Assembly: GCF_001547895.1 (NCBI RefSeq)
Contig: NZ_AP014627.1
Coordinates: 623,501 to 687,500, forward strand
Direction: 5' to 3'
Source: Pseudomonas sp. Os17
GTDB lineage: Bacteria > Pseudomonadota > Gammaproteobacteria > Pseudomonadales > Pseudomonadaceae
Length of the DNA: 64,000 nucleotides
In this document: positions 1-10,819 of the stretch, in pieces
How positions within the stretch are numbered: position 1 is the stretch's first letter
Layout of the letters: every line of letters starts with the position of its first letter
Notes under the pieces: generated by a model
Databases searched by the model: none
What the model was told of the DNA's origin: nothing
The model's input: only the letters and a program-made list of their open reading frames with translations
Program-made: the position numbers and the translations under genes

Positions 1-1
1 C

Positions 2-1072
2 CAGGCTTATCGCGATGTGCTGTTCAACGGGCGGCATCCGACTTTTGTGCTGTTTTTCGAGGTCGATCCTTCGGCGGTCGACGTCAACGTGCACCCGACC
101 AAGCACGAAGTGCGCTTCCGCGATGGGCGCATGGTCCACGACTTCCTGTATGGCACCTTGCACCGGGCCCTGGGGGATGTGCGCCCCGAAGATCAATTGG
201 CGGCGCCGGCAGCGGTGGCCGGTATCGTGCGCCCGACCGGTATCGAAGCCGGTGAGTTCGGACCGCAAGGCGAAATGCGCCTTGCCGCGAACCTGGCCCT
301 GGAGCAGCCGCAGTCCCAGCCGGGTTTCAGCGCTCCGGGTTCCGCGGCCGGCAGCGGCTATCAGTACCAGTACACGCCGCGTCCCCAGCCGGTATTGCCG
401 GCGGCGGAATCCCAGGGCGTCTATCGCGAATTCTTTGCCCCGCTGCCCGGTGCGGCGGCCACCACCCTGCCGGAAGGGCAGGAGGATATTCCGCCTCTGG
501 GCTATGCCCTGGCCCAGCTCAAGGGCATCTATATCCTTGCGGAGAATGCGTTGGGCCTGGTGTTGGTGGATATGCACGCCGCCCATGAGCGGATCATGTA
601 CGAGCGCTTGAAGGTGGCGATGGCCAGCGAAGGCCTGAGTGGCCAGCCGCTGTTGGTGCCGGAGTCGATTGCCGTCAGCCAGCGTGAAGCCGATTGCGCG
701 GAAGAGCATGCCGCCTGGTTTCAGCGGCTGGGCTTTGAGTTGCAACGCCTGGGGCCCGAGTCCCTGGCGATCCGGCAGATTCCGGCGCTGCTGAAGCAGG
801 CCGAAGCCAATCGCCTGGTGCACGATGTGCTTGCGGATCTGATGGAGTACGGCACCAGCGACCGGATCCAGGCTCATCTCAACGAGCTGCTGGGGACCAT
901 GGCCTGTCACGGTGCCATTCGCGCCAATCGGCGTCTGGCCGTGGCGGAAATGAACGGCTTGCTGCGGGATATGGAAAATACCGAGCGCAGTGGCCAGTGC
1001 AATCATGGTCGACCGACCTGGACCCAATTGGGTCTGGACGATTTGGACAAACTCTTTCTGCGCGGCCGTTGA
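2..1072 (+). CDS. mutL: DNA mismatch repair protein MutL (3' part)
   Basis: MutL couples MutS mismatch recognition to strand incision. The 5' end lies outside the window; about 356 C-terminal residues are visible. They start in the second half of the N-terminal GHKL ATPase/transducer region ([10 protein letters not shown]), pass a Pro/Gln-rich linker and enter the C-terminal dimerisation domain. That domain carries [12 protein letters not shown], which fits the DQHA(X)2E(X)4E endonuclease motif, plus ACHGAIRA and CNHGRP, the other metal-site motifs of nicking-type MutL proteins. This agrees with a Pseudomonas MutL that cuts DNA itself, unlike the E. coli protein. The stop overlaps the miaA start (TGATG), so the two are translationally coupled. 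Confidence 0.97.
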   Translation, partial: QAYRDVLFNGRHPTFVLFFEVDPSAVDVNVHPTKHEVRFRDGRMVHDFLYGTLHRALGDVRPEDQLAAPAAVAGIVRPTGIEAGEFGPQGEMRLAANLALEQPQSQPGFSAPGSAAGSGYQYQYTPRPQPVLPAAESQGVYREFFAPLPGAAATTLPEGQEDIPPLGYALAQLKGIYILAENALGLVLVDMHAAHERIMYERLKVAMASEGLSGQPLLVPESIAVSQREADCAEEHAAWFQRLGFELQRLGPESLAIRQIPALLKQAEANRLVHDVLADLMEYGTSDRIQAHLNELLGTMACHGAIRANRRLAVAEMNGLLRDMENTERSGQCNHGRPTWTQLGLDDLDKLFLRGR

Positions 1073-2043
1073 TGACTCAGCTTCCTCCAGCGATTTTCCT
1101 CATGGGCCCGACCGCTGCGGGCAAGACCGACCTGGCCATCGAGCTGAGCAAGGTGCTGCCTTGCGAGTTGATCAGTGTCGACTCGGCGCTGGTCTATCGC
1201 GGCATGGACATCGGCACCGCCAAGCCTTCCAGGGAATTGCTGGCGCAATATCCCCATCGCCTGATCGACATTCTCGATCCCGCAGAAAGCTATTCAGCGG
1301 CGGACTTTCGGACCGATGCCCTGGCGGCGATGGCCGATATCACCGCGCGGGGCAAGATTCCGCTGCTGGTGGGCGGCACCATGCTGTACTACAAGGCGTT
1401 GCTCGAAGGTCTGGCGGACATGCCGCCGGCGGACCCTCAGGTGCGGGCCGAGCTTGAAGAAGAGGCCCAGCGTCTGGGATGGCAGGCGCTGCATGATCAG
1501 TTGGCGGCGGTGGATCCGGAGTCGGCCGCCAGGATCCATCCCAATGATCCCCAGCGTCTGACTCGGGCACTGGAAGTCTATCGGGTCAGTGGGCTGACGA
1601 TGACCGCTCATCGTCAGCGTCAATTGGCGCAAAGTACTGAAGCAGGCGCATCGGGACGCGGTCAATTGCCCTATACTGTCGCCAATCTGGCCATCGCTCC
1701 GGCGAATCGTCAGGTACTGCACCAGCGTATTGCACAAAGATTCACACAAATGTTGGAACAGGGATTCATTGATGAGGTCGTAGCTCTGCGCTCCAGAAGT
1801 GACCTGCACGCCGGGTTGCCGTCTATACGTGCTGTGGGCTACCGCCAAGTCTGGGATTACCTGGATGGCAAACTGACGTCAGCCGAAATGCAGGAGCGGG
1901 GCATCATCGCCACGCGCCAATTGGCGAAGCGGCAGTTCACCTGGTTACGCAGTTGGGCTGACCTGCAATGGTTGGACAGCCTGGATTGCGACAATCTGCC
2001 ACGCGCCTTGAAATACTTAGGGACGATCTCCATATTGAGCTGA
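1072..2043 (+). CDS. miaA: tRNA dimethylallyltransferase MiaA
   Basis: MiaA transfers a dimethylallyl group to N6 of A37 in tRNAs reading UNN codons, the first step towards ms2i6A. The 323-residue protein has the P-loop GPTAAGKT at residues 12-19, followed by the [16 protein letters not shown] region typical of the family. The start at 1072 is chosen because ATG overlaps the mutL stop and gives the family length; the frame is open further upstream but that part is inside mutL. Placement between mutL and hfq is the conserved gammaproteobacterial order. Confidence 0.97.
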   Translation: MTQLPPAIFLMGPTAAGKTDLAIELSKVLPCELISVDSALVYRGMDIGTAKPSRELLAQYPHRLIDILDPAESYSAADFRTDALAAMADITARGKIPLLVGGTMLYYKALLEGLADMPPADPQVRAELEEEAQRLGWQALHDQLAAVDPESAARIHPNDPQRLTRALEVYRVSGLTMTAHRQRQLAQSTEAGASGRGQLPYTVANLAIAPANRQVLHQRIAQRFTQMLEQGFIDEVVALRSRSDLHAGLPSIRAVGYRQVWDYLDGKLTSAEMQERGIIATRQLAKRQFTWLRSWADLQWLDSLDCDNLPRALKYLGTISILS

Positions 2044-2135
2044 GTCCTTGCAATTGCCGTCTATCCTTGGGGGTGTGACGGTTTTAGCTATCTGTTTTCC
2101 GATTTTTATTATTGATCCTTAAAGGAGTGCGGCAC

Positions 2136-2396
2136 ATGTCAAAAGGGCATTCGCTACAAGACCCTTACTTGAATACATTGCGTAAAGAGAAAGTTGGGGT
2201 ATCCATCTATCTGGTTAACGGAATCAAACTGCAAGGCACGATCGAGTCCTTTGACCAGTTCGTCATCCTGCTGAAAAACACCGTCAGCCAAATGGTTTAC
2301 AAGCACGCTATCTCTACAGTGGTTCCGGTTCGCCCAATTCGTCTGCCTAGTGCATCCGAATCCGAACAGGGTGACGCTGAGCCAGGTAACGCCTGA
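2136..2396 (+). CDS. hfq: RNA chaperone Hfq
   Basis: Hfq forms a hexameric Sm-like ring that pairs small RNAs with mRNAs and, in Pseudomonas, works with Crc in catabolite repression. The protein has 86 residues. The N-terminus [12 protein letters not shown] includes Gln8, the Sm1 motif runs through [15 protein letters not shown], and the Sm2 motif is [10 protein letters not shown]. The short C-terminal tail is acidic, shorter than in E. coli and as expected for Pseudomonas. The start at 2136 has an AAAGGAG ribosome site; an in-frame ATG 24 bases upstream would add residues outside the Sm core and is not favoured. Confidence 0.98.
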   Translation: MSKGHSLQDPYLNTLRKEKVGVSIYLVNGIKLQGTIESFDQFVILLKNTVSQMVYKHAISTVVPVRPIRLPSASESEQGDAEPGNA

Positions 2397-2408
2397 TAGG
2401 AGTCTCCT

Positions 2409-3710
2409 TTGTTCTTTGAGCGCCACGGTGGTGGTGAACGGGCCATTCTCGTTCACTTGGATGGTCAGGACCCTGAGGCGCGCGAAGATCCGCAGGAGTT
2501 TCAGGAGCTGGCATTATCGGCCGGCGCCGAGACCGTCGCGTTTGTTAGCGTGCCGCGTCATCGGCCAACCGCCAAATACCTGGTTGGCAGCGGCAAGGTC
2601 GAGGAATTGCGCGACCTGGTCAAAGCCGAACAGGTAGACCTGGTGATTTTCAATCACATCCTCACGCCCAGTCAGGAACGTAACCTCGAACGTGTATTCG
2701 AGTGTCGCGTGATTGATCGCACGGGCCTGATTCTCGATATCTTCGCTCAGCGTGCGCGCACCCATGAAGGCAAGCTCCAGGTTGAACTGGCCCAGCTTGA
2801 GCACATGAGCACGCGGCTGGTCCGCGGCTGGACTCACCTTGAACGGCAGAAAGGCGGTATCGGTCTGCGTGGTCCGGGTGAAACCCAATTGGAAACCGAC
2901 CGGCGCCTGCTGCGAGTGCGTCTGCGGCAAATCAAGGCGCGCCTGGAAAAGGTTCGCAGTCAACGTGAGCAGGCCCGCCGTGGCCGCAAACGTGCCGACA
3001 TTCCCTCGGTGTCGCTGGTGGGCTATACCAACGCTGGCAAGTCCACGTTGTTCAATGCTGTCACCGCTTCCGATGTGTTCGCCGCCGACCAGCTGTTCGC
3101 TACCCTCGATCCGACTTTGCGCCGCTTGGAGCTGGATGACCTGGGGCCGATTGTATTGGCCGATACCGTGGGATTCATTCGTCACCTGCCGCATAAGCTG
3201 GTGGAGGCATTTCGAGCTACCCTCGAAGAGTCCAGTAACTCCGACCTGCTGCTGCACGTGATCGATGCGCATGAACCCGAGCGTACTGCCCAGATCGAGC
3301 AGGTGATGGTGGTGCTGGGCGAGATCGGGGCTCAAGACTTGCCGATCCTGGAGGTCTATAACAAACTCGATTTGCTCGAGGGTGTGGAGCCGCAGATCCA
3401 GCGCGATCCGGACGGCAAGCCGCAGCGAGTCTGGCTGTCGGCCCGTGACGGCCAGGGGCTGGATCTGCTCAAGCAGGCCATCGCGGAACTGCTGGGTGAA
3501 GATTTGTTCGTGGGCACCTTGCGCTTGCCTCAACGTTTTGCTCGACTGCGAGCACAGTTTTTCCAGTTGAACGCTGTGCAGAAAGAAGATCATGACGACG
3601 AGGGTGTCAGTTTGCTGGCCGTTCGCCTGCCGCGGACCGAGTTGAATCGGCTGGTCAGTCGCGAAGGTTTGCAGCCGTCGGAATTCATCGAGCAACACAC
3701 TTTGCAATAA
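2409..3710 (+). CDS. hflX: Ribosome-associated GTPase HflX
   Basis: HflX is a GTPase that splits stalled or hibernating ribosomes, especially under stress. The 433-residue protein has the glycine-rich N-terminal HflX domain (VGSGKVEEL), a charged helical linker, and a G domain with G1 GYTNAGKST at residues 205-213, G3 DTVGF and G4 NKLD near residue 318. The start is TTG at 2409 with an AGGAG site seven bases upstream; no ATG fits. It lies 12 bases after hfq and is probably cotranscribed with it. Confidence 0.96.
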   Translation: MFFERHGGGERAILVHLDGQDPEAREDPQEFQELALSAGAETVAFVSVPRHRPTAKYLVGSGKVEELRDLVKAEQVDLVIFNHILTPSQERNLERVFECRVIDRTGLILDIFAQRARTHEGKLQVELAQLEHMSTRLVRGWTHLERQKGGIGLRGPGETQLETDRRLLRVRLRQIKARLEKVRSQREQARRGRKRADIPSVSLVGYTNAGKSTLFNAVTASDVFAADQLFATLDPTLRRLELDDLGPIVLADTVGFIRHLPHKLVEAFRATLEESSNSDLLLHVIDAHEPERTAQIEQVMVVLGEIGAQDLPILEVYNKLDLLEGVEPQIQRDPDGKPQRVWLSARDGQGLDLLKQAIAELLGEDLFVGTLRLPQRFARLRAQFFQLNAVQKEDHDDEGVSLLAVRLPRTELNRLVSREGLQPSEFIEQHTLQ

Positions 3711-3806
3711 AAGCCTGGGCAAGCGGTTGTGCCGCTGTAGCAGGCATTCTGTAGCATTGGTCGGCGCGCCGTGGGTGCGTCTTTGCTTTATCAGATGGAG
3801 AGCGCT

Positions 3807-4985
3807 ATGGCTTGGAATGAGCCGGGTGGCAACTCGAATAATCAGGACCCTTGGGGTGGTAAGCGCCGCAATAATGGCGATCGCAAGGGGCCACCAGATC
3901 TCGACGAGGCCTTCCGTAAGCTGCAGGAAAGCCTGAATGGGTTGTTCGGTGGTGGTAAGAAACGTGGTGATGACGGCGGTAGCTCCGGCAAGGGCGGTGG
4001 TTTCGGCTTGCTGGGTATTGGTCTTGTCGTGCTGGCGGCCGTGTGGCTGTACAGCGCGGTTTATGTAGTCGATGAGCAGGAGCAGGCCGTGGTGCTGCGC
4101 TTCGGCAAATACTACGAAACCGTCGGCCCGGGTCTGAACATCTACTTCCCGCCGATCGATCGCAAGTACATGGAAAACGTCACGCGCGAGCGTGCCTATA
4201 CCAAGCAGGGGCAGATGCTCACCGAGGACGAGAACATCGTCGAAGTGCCGCTGACCGTGCAGTACAAGATCAGCAACCTGCAGGACTTCGTGCTGAACGT
4301 GGATCAGCCGGAAATCAGCCTGCAGCATGCGACTGACAGCGCCCTGCGCCATGTGGTGGGTTCAACCGCCATGGACCAGGTGCTGACTGAAGGCCGTGAA
4401 TTGATGGCCAGCGAGATCAAGGAGCGTCTGCAGCGTTTCCTCGACAACTACCGCACCGGTATCACCGTGACTCAGGTGAACGTACAGAGCGCAGCTGCAC
4501 CGCGTGAAGTACAGGAAGCCTTCGACGATGTGATCCGTGCCCGTGAAGATGAACAGCGCTCGCGCAACCAGGCTGAAACCTATGCCAACGGCGTAGTGCC
4601 GGAGGCTCGTGGTCAGGCTCAGCGCATCCTCGAGGACGCCAACGGTTATCGCGACGAAGTGGTTTCTCGGGCCAAGGGTGAGGCAGATCGTTTCACCAAG
4701 CTGGTTGCCGAATACCGCAAGGCTCCTGAAGTCACCCGTCAGCGCCTGTACCTGGACACCATGCAGGAAGTCTTCAGCAACACCAGCAAGGTGTTGGTGA
4801 CCGGCAGCAAGGGTGGGCAGAACAACCTGCTCTACCTTCCGCTGGACAAGATGATCGACAGTGGTCGTAGCGGCGCTGCTCCGGTAACGGGCTCGGCTTC
4901 TGCGGCCAGCAATGAAGCGAACGCGCGCGCTGCGGCTGATCATATGCAGCAACAGCAGCAGACGCGTTCTAGGGAGAGTCGCTGA
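3807..4985 (+). CDS. hflK: FtsH protease modulator HflK
   Basis: HflK is an SPFH/prohibitin-family inner-membrane protein that assembles with HflC into a large cage around FtsH and limits its access to membrane substrates. The 392-residue protein has a Gly/Asn-rich cytoplasmic N-terminus, one membrane segment at about residues 66-88 (GLLGIGLVVLAAVWLYSAVY), then the SPFH domain and an Ala/Glu/Arg-rich coiled coil. The start at 3807 follows GGAG at good spacing; ATGs at 3771 and 3795 are in frame but lack a site. The stop overlaps the hflC start. Confidence 0.96.
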   Translation: MAWNEPGGNSNNQDPWGGKRRNNGDRKGPPDLDEAFRKLQESLNGLFGGGKKRGDDGGSSGKGGGFGLLGIGLVVLAAVWLYSAVYVVDEQEQAVVLRFGKYYETVGPGLNIYFPPIDRKYMENVTRERAYTKQGQMLTEDENIVEVPLTVQYKISNLQDFVLNVDQPEISLQHATDSALRHVVGSTAMDQVLTEGRELMASEIKERLQRFLDNYRTGITVTQVNVQSAAAPREVQEAFDDVIRAREDEQRSRNQAETYANGVVPEARGQAQRILEDANGYRDEVVSRAKGEADRFTKLVAEYRKAPEVTRQRLYLDTMQEVFSNTSKVLVTGSKGGQNNLLYLPLDKMIDSGRSGAAPVTGSASAASNEANARAAADHMQQQQQTRSRESR

Positions 4986-5854
4986 TGAGCAATAAATCGC
5001 TGATCGCCCTGATCGTGGGTGTTGTCGTGGCGGTGGTTGCCTGGAACAGCTTCTACATCGTCGCTCAGACCGAGCGTGCGGTGTTGCTGCAGTTCGGTCG
5101 TGTGGTCCAGGCCGATGTCCAGCCTGGCCTGCATGTGAAAGTGCCCTACGTGAACCAGGTGCGTAAGTTCGACGCGCGCCTGATGACCCTGGATGCACCG
5201 ACGCAGCGCTTCCTGACTCTGGAAAAGAAAGCCGTGATGGTGGATGCCTACGCCAAGTGGCGGGTCAAGGATGCCGAGCGCTTCTACACCGCCACATCCG
5301 GTCTCAAGCAGATCGCCGACGAGCGTCTTTCTCGTCGCCTGGAATCGGGCCTGCGTGACCAGTTTGGTAAGCGCACCCTGCATGAAGTGGTTTCCGGCGA
5401 GCGTGACGCTCTGATGGCGGATATCACCGCTTCGCTGAACAAGATGGCCGAGAAGGAACTGGGTATCGAAGTGGTCGATGTCCGGGTCAAGGCGATCGAT
5501 CTGCCGAAGGAAGTGAACCGCAGCGTGTTCGAGCGCATGAGCACCGAGCGTGAGCGTGAGGCTCGCGAGCACCGGGCCAAGGGTAACGAGCTGGCAGAAG
5601 GCATTCGTGCCGACGCTGATCGTCAGCGGCGTGTGTTGCTGGCTGAAGCCTATCGCGAGTCTGAAGAAGTGCGCGGTGATGGCGATGCCCAGGCGGCGGC
5701 GATCTATGCCAAGGCCTACGGTCAGGATCAGGAGTTCTACGCGTTCTATCGTAGCCTGCGTGCCTACCGTGAAAGCTTCGCGAACAAATCCGACGTCATG
5801 GTCCTGGACCCAAGCAGCGACTTTTTCCACTATCTGGAAAAGTCCAAGCCTTGA
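4985..5854 (+). CDS. hflC: FtsH protease modulator HflC
   Basis: HflC is the partner of HflK in the membrane cage that regulates FtsH. It has 289 residues with a membrane anchor at about residues 6-24 (LIALIVGVVVAVVAWNSFYI), then the SPFH domain and a coiled coil rich in REREAREH-type stretches. TGATG overlap with hflK indicates translational coupling and equal production of the two subunits. A terminator-like hairpin follows about 90 bases downstream. Confidence 0.96.
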   Translation: MSNKSLIALIVGVVVAVVAWNSFYIVAQTERAVLLQFGRVVQADVQPGLHVKVPYVNQVRKFDARLMTLDAPTQRFLTLEKKAVMVDAYAKWRVKDAERFYTATSGLKQIADERLSRRLESGLRDQFGKRTLHEVVSGERDALMADITASLNKMAEKELGIEVVDVRVKAIDLPKEVNRSVFERMSTEREREAREHRAKGNELAEGIRADADRQRRVLLAEAYRESEEVRGDGDAQAAAIYAKAYGQDQEFYAFYRSLRAYRESFANKSDVMVLDPSSDFFHYLEKSKP

Positions 5855-5940
5855 TCAGGCCCTGATCCGGGAACACCCCGCCGGGCGGCTAAAATGCCTC
5901 GCGGGGTGATCCTTTGGTAAAACGGGTGTATGATGCGGCA

Positions 5941-5963
5941 GCCGGGAAATTCCCGGCTTTTTT
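5941..5963 (+). terminator. Intrinsic terminator after hflC
   Basis: GCCGGGAAATTCCCGGC forms a perfect short stem and is followed by six T. It lies between hflC and hisZ and would end the hfq-hflX-hflKC transcript. I see no open reading frame of note in the roughly 290 bases between hflC and hisZ. Confidence 0.8.
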
Positions 5964-6146
5964 GCGTCTGCATCTTTGATTGGCCGTGGTTCGTTCAAGA
6001 GCCCGGTAAGATTTTTCGAGGAAAATGGTCTGTACAGCTGATTTCTGGCTGCCTGTCCGGCTGAGCTCGCGTCGGATGCGACTGTTTTCTGCTTCACTCT
6101 AAGGCTGGCCGAAGGCTTGCCGCCCGGACCATAGGGGAATGGCGTA

Positions 6147-7334
6147 ATGGCAACGGTAGACCGCTGGCTGCTGCCAGATGGCATCGAAGAAGTATTGCCG
6201 CCGGAAGCGGCGCGCATTGAAGTAGCGCGTCGTCAGGTGTTGGATCTGTTTCAGAGCTGGGGTTACGAGTTCGTCGTTACTCCCCATATCGAATACCTGG
6301 AATCCCTGTTGACGGGCGCCGGCCAGGACCTGGATCTGCGCACCTTCAAGGTCATCGACCCGCAATCGGGCCGGCAAATGGGTTTCCGTGCCGACATCAC
6401 GCCACAGGTGGCGCGTATCGACGCTCACACTCTGCGTCGCGAAGGGCCGAGCCGCCTGTGCTACGCCGGCAGCGTGCTGCATGCGCAGCCCCGAGCCTTG
6501 TCGTCCTCTCGCAGCCCGATCCAGCTGGGCGCCGAGTTGTATGGCGATGCCAGTCCAAGCAGCGACGTCGAGGTCATCAGCCTGATGCTGGCCATGCTGC
6601 AACTGGCCGATGTGCCGGATGTGCACATGGATCTGGGGCATGTGGGTATCTACCGTGGCCTGGCTCAGGCGGCCGGTCTGTCCGGTGCCGTAGAGCAACA
6701 ATTGTTCGATGCCCTGCAGCGCAAGGCGATCGATGAAGTCATCAGCCTGACCCAGGGCCTGCCCGCCGATCTGGCCGACATGCTGCGCTCCCTGGTGGAG
6801 TTGTGCGGCAGTCGCGAAGTATTGAGTGATGCCCGTCGCCGCCTGGCTGGCGCACCGACTTCGGTGCTGCTGGCGCTGGATGAGTTGCTGACCATTGCCG
6901 AGCGCTTGTCGGTGCGTTTCCCTGATTTGCCGCTGTACTTCGATCTGGGCGAGCTGCGTGGTTATCACTACCACACCGGTGTGGTGTTCGCGGTGTTCGT
7001 GCCGGGCGTGGGTCAATCCATTGCCCAGGGCGGTCGTTACGATGACATCGGCGCGGACTTCGGACGTGCCCGTCCGGCGACCGGTTTCTCCACCGATTTG
7101 AAAACCCTGGTGACCCTGGGGCGTGCTGAAGTCGAGCTACCGTCCGGCGGTATCTGGATGCCTGACAGCACTGACGCGGCACTCTGGCAGACCGTCTGCC
7201 AGTTGCGCAGTGAGGGTCAGCGTGTCGTTCAGGCGTTGCCTGGACAACCTTTGGCCGCCGCCCGTGAAGCGGACTGCGACCGGCAATTGATTCAGCAGAA
7301 TGGGCTTTGGCAAGTATTGCCGCTGGCTTCTTGA
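6147..7334 (+). CDS. hisZ: ATP phosphoribosyltransferase regulatory subunit HisZ
   Basis: HisZ is a histidyl-tRNA-synthetase paralogue without aminoacylation activity that forms a hetero-octamer with short-form HisG and makes it sensitive to histidine. The 395-residue protein begins [20 protein letters not shown] and keeps class II synthetase-like stretches ([21 protein letters not shown] near the end). Gene order hflC-hisZ-purA is conserved in pseudomonads, so hisZ sits apart from hisG. The start is ATG at 6147 after a GGGGAA-type site. Confidence 0.95.
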   Translation: MATVDRWLLPDGIEEVLPPEAARIEVARRQVLDLFQSWGYEFVVTPHIEYLESLLTGAGQDLDLRTFKVIDPQSGRQMGFRADITPQVARIDAHTLRREGPSRLCYAGSVLHAQPRALSSSRSPIQLGAELYGDASPSSDVEVISLMLAMLQLADVPDVHMDLGHVGIYRGLAQAAGLSGAVEQQLFDALQRKAIDEVISLTQGLPADLADMLRSLVELCGSREVLSDARRRLAGAPTSVLLALDELLTIAERLSVRFPDLPLYFDLGELRGYHYHTGVVFAVFVPGVGQSIAQGGRYDDIGADFGRARPATGFSTDLKTLVTLGRAEVELPSGGIWMPDSTDAALWQTVCQLRSEGQRVVQALPGQPLAAAREADCDRQLIQQNGLWQVLPLAS

Positions 7335-8681
<1,347 letters not shown>

Positions 8682-8701
8682 TAAGTCGTTGATGTAAAAA
8701 C

Positions 8702-8729
8702 CAAAGGGCCCTTGATGGGGCCCTTTGTC
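8702..8729 (+). terminator. Intrinsic terminator after purA
   Basis: AAAGGGCCC and GGGCCCTTT form a strong stem around a short loop, followed by a T-containing tail (GTCGTTTC). It lies about 20 bases after the purA stop. Confidence 0.75.
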
Positions 8730-8820
8730 GTTTCTGCTCGCCGCGCGGCACGACCCTTGCTGTGAAATCCACTTCTAGAGTGCCATCAGAATAATGGCGT
8801 CAAAAGTAGAGGGATTTCCT

Positions 8821-10755
8821 GTGTCGGCCGTTCTCTCACTGTTACAAAGCCGTTTACTGCGGCCTGTGTTCGTTACCCTCGGTATCGCCCTTTTGGTGCA
8901 GGTAGTGCTCGCGGTTGCCCTGACTCGGAGCACGGTGACTGCCCTGGAGGCCGATCTGGCTTCGCGTTTGGGGGTTGATAGCCAGAAGTTGTCTGGCGAA
9001 CTCGAGCAGGCAGGCAAGGAAGTCACTTCCAGCCTGGAAAGCCTGTCCAGCAGCACCCGTCAGCGTCTGACCGCGGGCCTGTCTTCCCGTCTCAAGGAAG
9101 AGCAGGTGCAACTGCGTGCGGCCCTGGAAAAGGACCTGAAGGACTCTGCCAATGACATGGCTCAGTTGCTGGCCTCCGTGGCGCCTCGTGCCATGTGGGA
9201 CAGTGATGTGCCGACTTTGTCCGAGTTCGCACGACGTGCTCAGCGTAATCCCAACGTGTTGTTCGTGGTTTATGACGATGCTGCGGGTGAACACCTGACG
9301 CGTTACCTGAACCGCGAGAATCCGATCAACAAGGCCCTGCTGGAGAAGGGCAAGGGCGATCGGGCCTTGGACAAGGTGCTGGATGCGGCCAAGAACGATC
9401 CTTCGGTCTACTACCTGGAGGCATCGATCAACCCTAATGGGGTCGAGATCGGCAAGGTGCTGATGGGGGTGTCCACGGCTTCTGTGGAAGCGGATATTGC
9501 CGCCCTGGATCAGCGTTTTGGGGCATTGATCGCCAGCAGTGACCAGTTGGTCGGCGACAGTCTCAAGGGAGCCTCTGCCGACAGTTCGGCGGCCATGCGT
9601 TCACGCTTGCAGTCGGCCCAGGCCACTGCCGCGCAGATGCAGGCCAATACCACCAGCACGGTGCAAGAGGCGGCAGCGACGCTGCGCTGGCAGATCGGTG
9701 TGGGCCTGGCGCTGGTGGGGCTGGCTTTGCTGCTGTTGCTGGCGGTGGTGCTGGGGCGGCGCGTGGTGAACAAGTTGCACCTGTTGATTTCCGCCCTCAA
9801 TGACTTGGCAGCAGGCGAGGGGGATCTGACCAAGCGTGTGCCGCTCAACAGCAATGATGAGATCGGCGACATGGCCTCGGCGGTGAATCGCTTTGTGGAT
9901 AAGTTGCAGCCCATCGTGCGTGAGGCGGGGGATGTGGCGCAGCGTACCGGTGTCGAGATCGGCGCCATGAGCCTGCGTAATGCCGGGGCGGATGCGGCGG
10001 CCGAAGCGCAGCGCGACGAGGTGGCGGAAAGCCTGCGGGCGCTGTCGCAGATGGCTGATGAAGCCCAGGCGGAAAGCCAGGCGATGCAGGCGGCGCTGCA
10101 GCAGGTGGTGGAGATCCGTCAGGCCACTGACGAGAACACCCGTACCTCCGAGCAGGTCGGCAACCTCATCGAGGCCTTGGCCGGGCAGGTGGATACCGGG
10201 GCCAAGGTGATCGAGCGCCTGGCGCAGCAGAGCGAGCAGATCGAGGTGGTGCTGACGGTGATTCATGGCATTGCCGAACAGACCAACCTGCTGGCGCTGA
10301 ATGCGGCGATCGAAGCGGCGCGCGCCGGTGAAACCGGGCGCGGGTTTGCCGTCGTGGCGGATGAGGTGCGAGCCCTGGCCAGCAAGACCCAGAGCTCCAC
10401 TGGCGACATCCAGGCCCATATCGGCGCGCTGCAGCAGGGCGCGCGGGAGGCGGTGGCGGCCATTGGTCAGGCTGGGCGTCAGGCCAGCGAGGGTTTGCTG
10501 GTGCTGCGTGACAGTGCTCGCCTGCAGCAGACGGTGCAGTCTTCGGTCGAACAGGTACATGCCGCCATTGGCCTGGCCACCCAGGCCGCGGCCCATCAGG
10601 CTCAGGGCGCGCAAGCGGTGCGTGGGCGGGTGGAAACCATCCATGCCCAGGCCGAGCGGGCGGCCCAGGCGGTGGTGGAAACCACCGCCAGTGGCAAGGT
10701 GCTGGACAGTCTGGCGGCGCAGCTCAAGGCCAGTCTCGGCCAGTTCCGCGCCTGA
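8821..10755 (+). CDS. Methyl-accepting chemotaxis protein
   Basis: Transmembrane chemoreceptor that signals to CheA/CheW. About 644 residues: an N-terminal membrane helix ([20 protein letters not shown]), a periplasmic sensor region to about residue 285, a second helix ([20 protein letters not shown]), a HAMP domain ([11 protein letters not shown]...NDEIGDMA), and the cytoplasmic signalling hairpin with [19 protein letters not shown] followed by [15 protein letters not shown]. The ligand domain is not one I can name. GTG at 8821 is preferred because AGAGGG lies seven bases upstream; ATG at 8794 is the alternative and adds nine residues. Confidence 0.93.
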   Translation: MSAVLSLLQSRLLRPVFVTLGIALLVQVVLAVALTRSTVTALEADLASRLGVDSQKLSGELEQAGKEVTSSLESLSSSTRQRLTAGLSSRLKEEQVQLRAALEKDLKDSANDMAQLLASVAPRAMWDSDVPTLSEFARRAQRNPNVLFVVYDDAAGEHLTRYLNRENPINKALLEKGKGDRALDKVLDAAKNDPSVYYLEASINPNGVEIGKVLMGVSTASVEADIAALDQRFGALIASSDQLVGDSLKGASADSSAAMRSRLQSAQATAAQMQANTTSTVQEAAATLRWQIGVGLALVGLALLLLLAVVLGRRVVNKLHLLISALNDLAAGEGDLTKRVPLNSNDEIGDMASAVNRFVDKLQPIVREAGDVAQRTGVEIGAMSLRNAGADAAAEAQRDEVAESLRALSQMADEAQAESQAMQAALQQVVEIRQATDENTRTSEQVGNLIEALAGQVDTGAKVIERLAQQSEQIEVVLTVIHGIAEQTNLLALNAAIEAARAGETGRGFAVVADEVRALASKTQSSTGDIQAHIGALQQGAREAVAAIGQAGRQASEGLLVLRDSARLQQTVQSSVEQVHAAIGLATQAAAHQAQGAQAVRGRVETIHAQAERAAQAVVETTASGKVLDSLAAQLKASLGQFRA

Positions 10756-10767
10756 TGCTTCGCTGAT

Positions 10768-10803
10768 AAGCCGGCTCCTGCACCGTTGCGCAGGAGTCGG
10801 CTT
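10768..10803. terminator. Hairpin between convergent genes
   Basis: AAGCCGGCTCCTGC pairs with GCAGGAGTCGGCTT around a short loop. It sits between the chemoreceptor gene and the oppositely oriented ABC permease gene, so it can act in both directions. The core resembles half of a Pseudomonas REP element. Confidence 0.55.
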
Positions 10804-10819
10804 GTTGGCGCAACCCTTC

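Noticed and set aside
2514..4352. A 612-codon minus-strand frame across hflX and hflK
   Set aside because: It crosses two known genes antisense and the intergenic gap; no motif and no plausible start.
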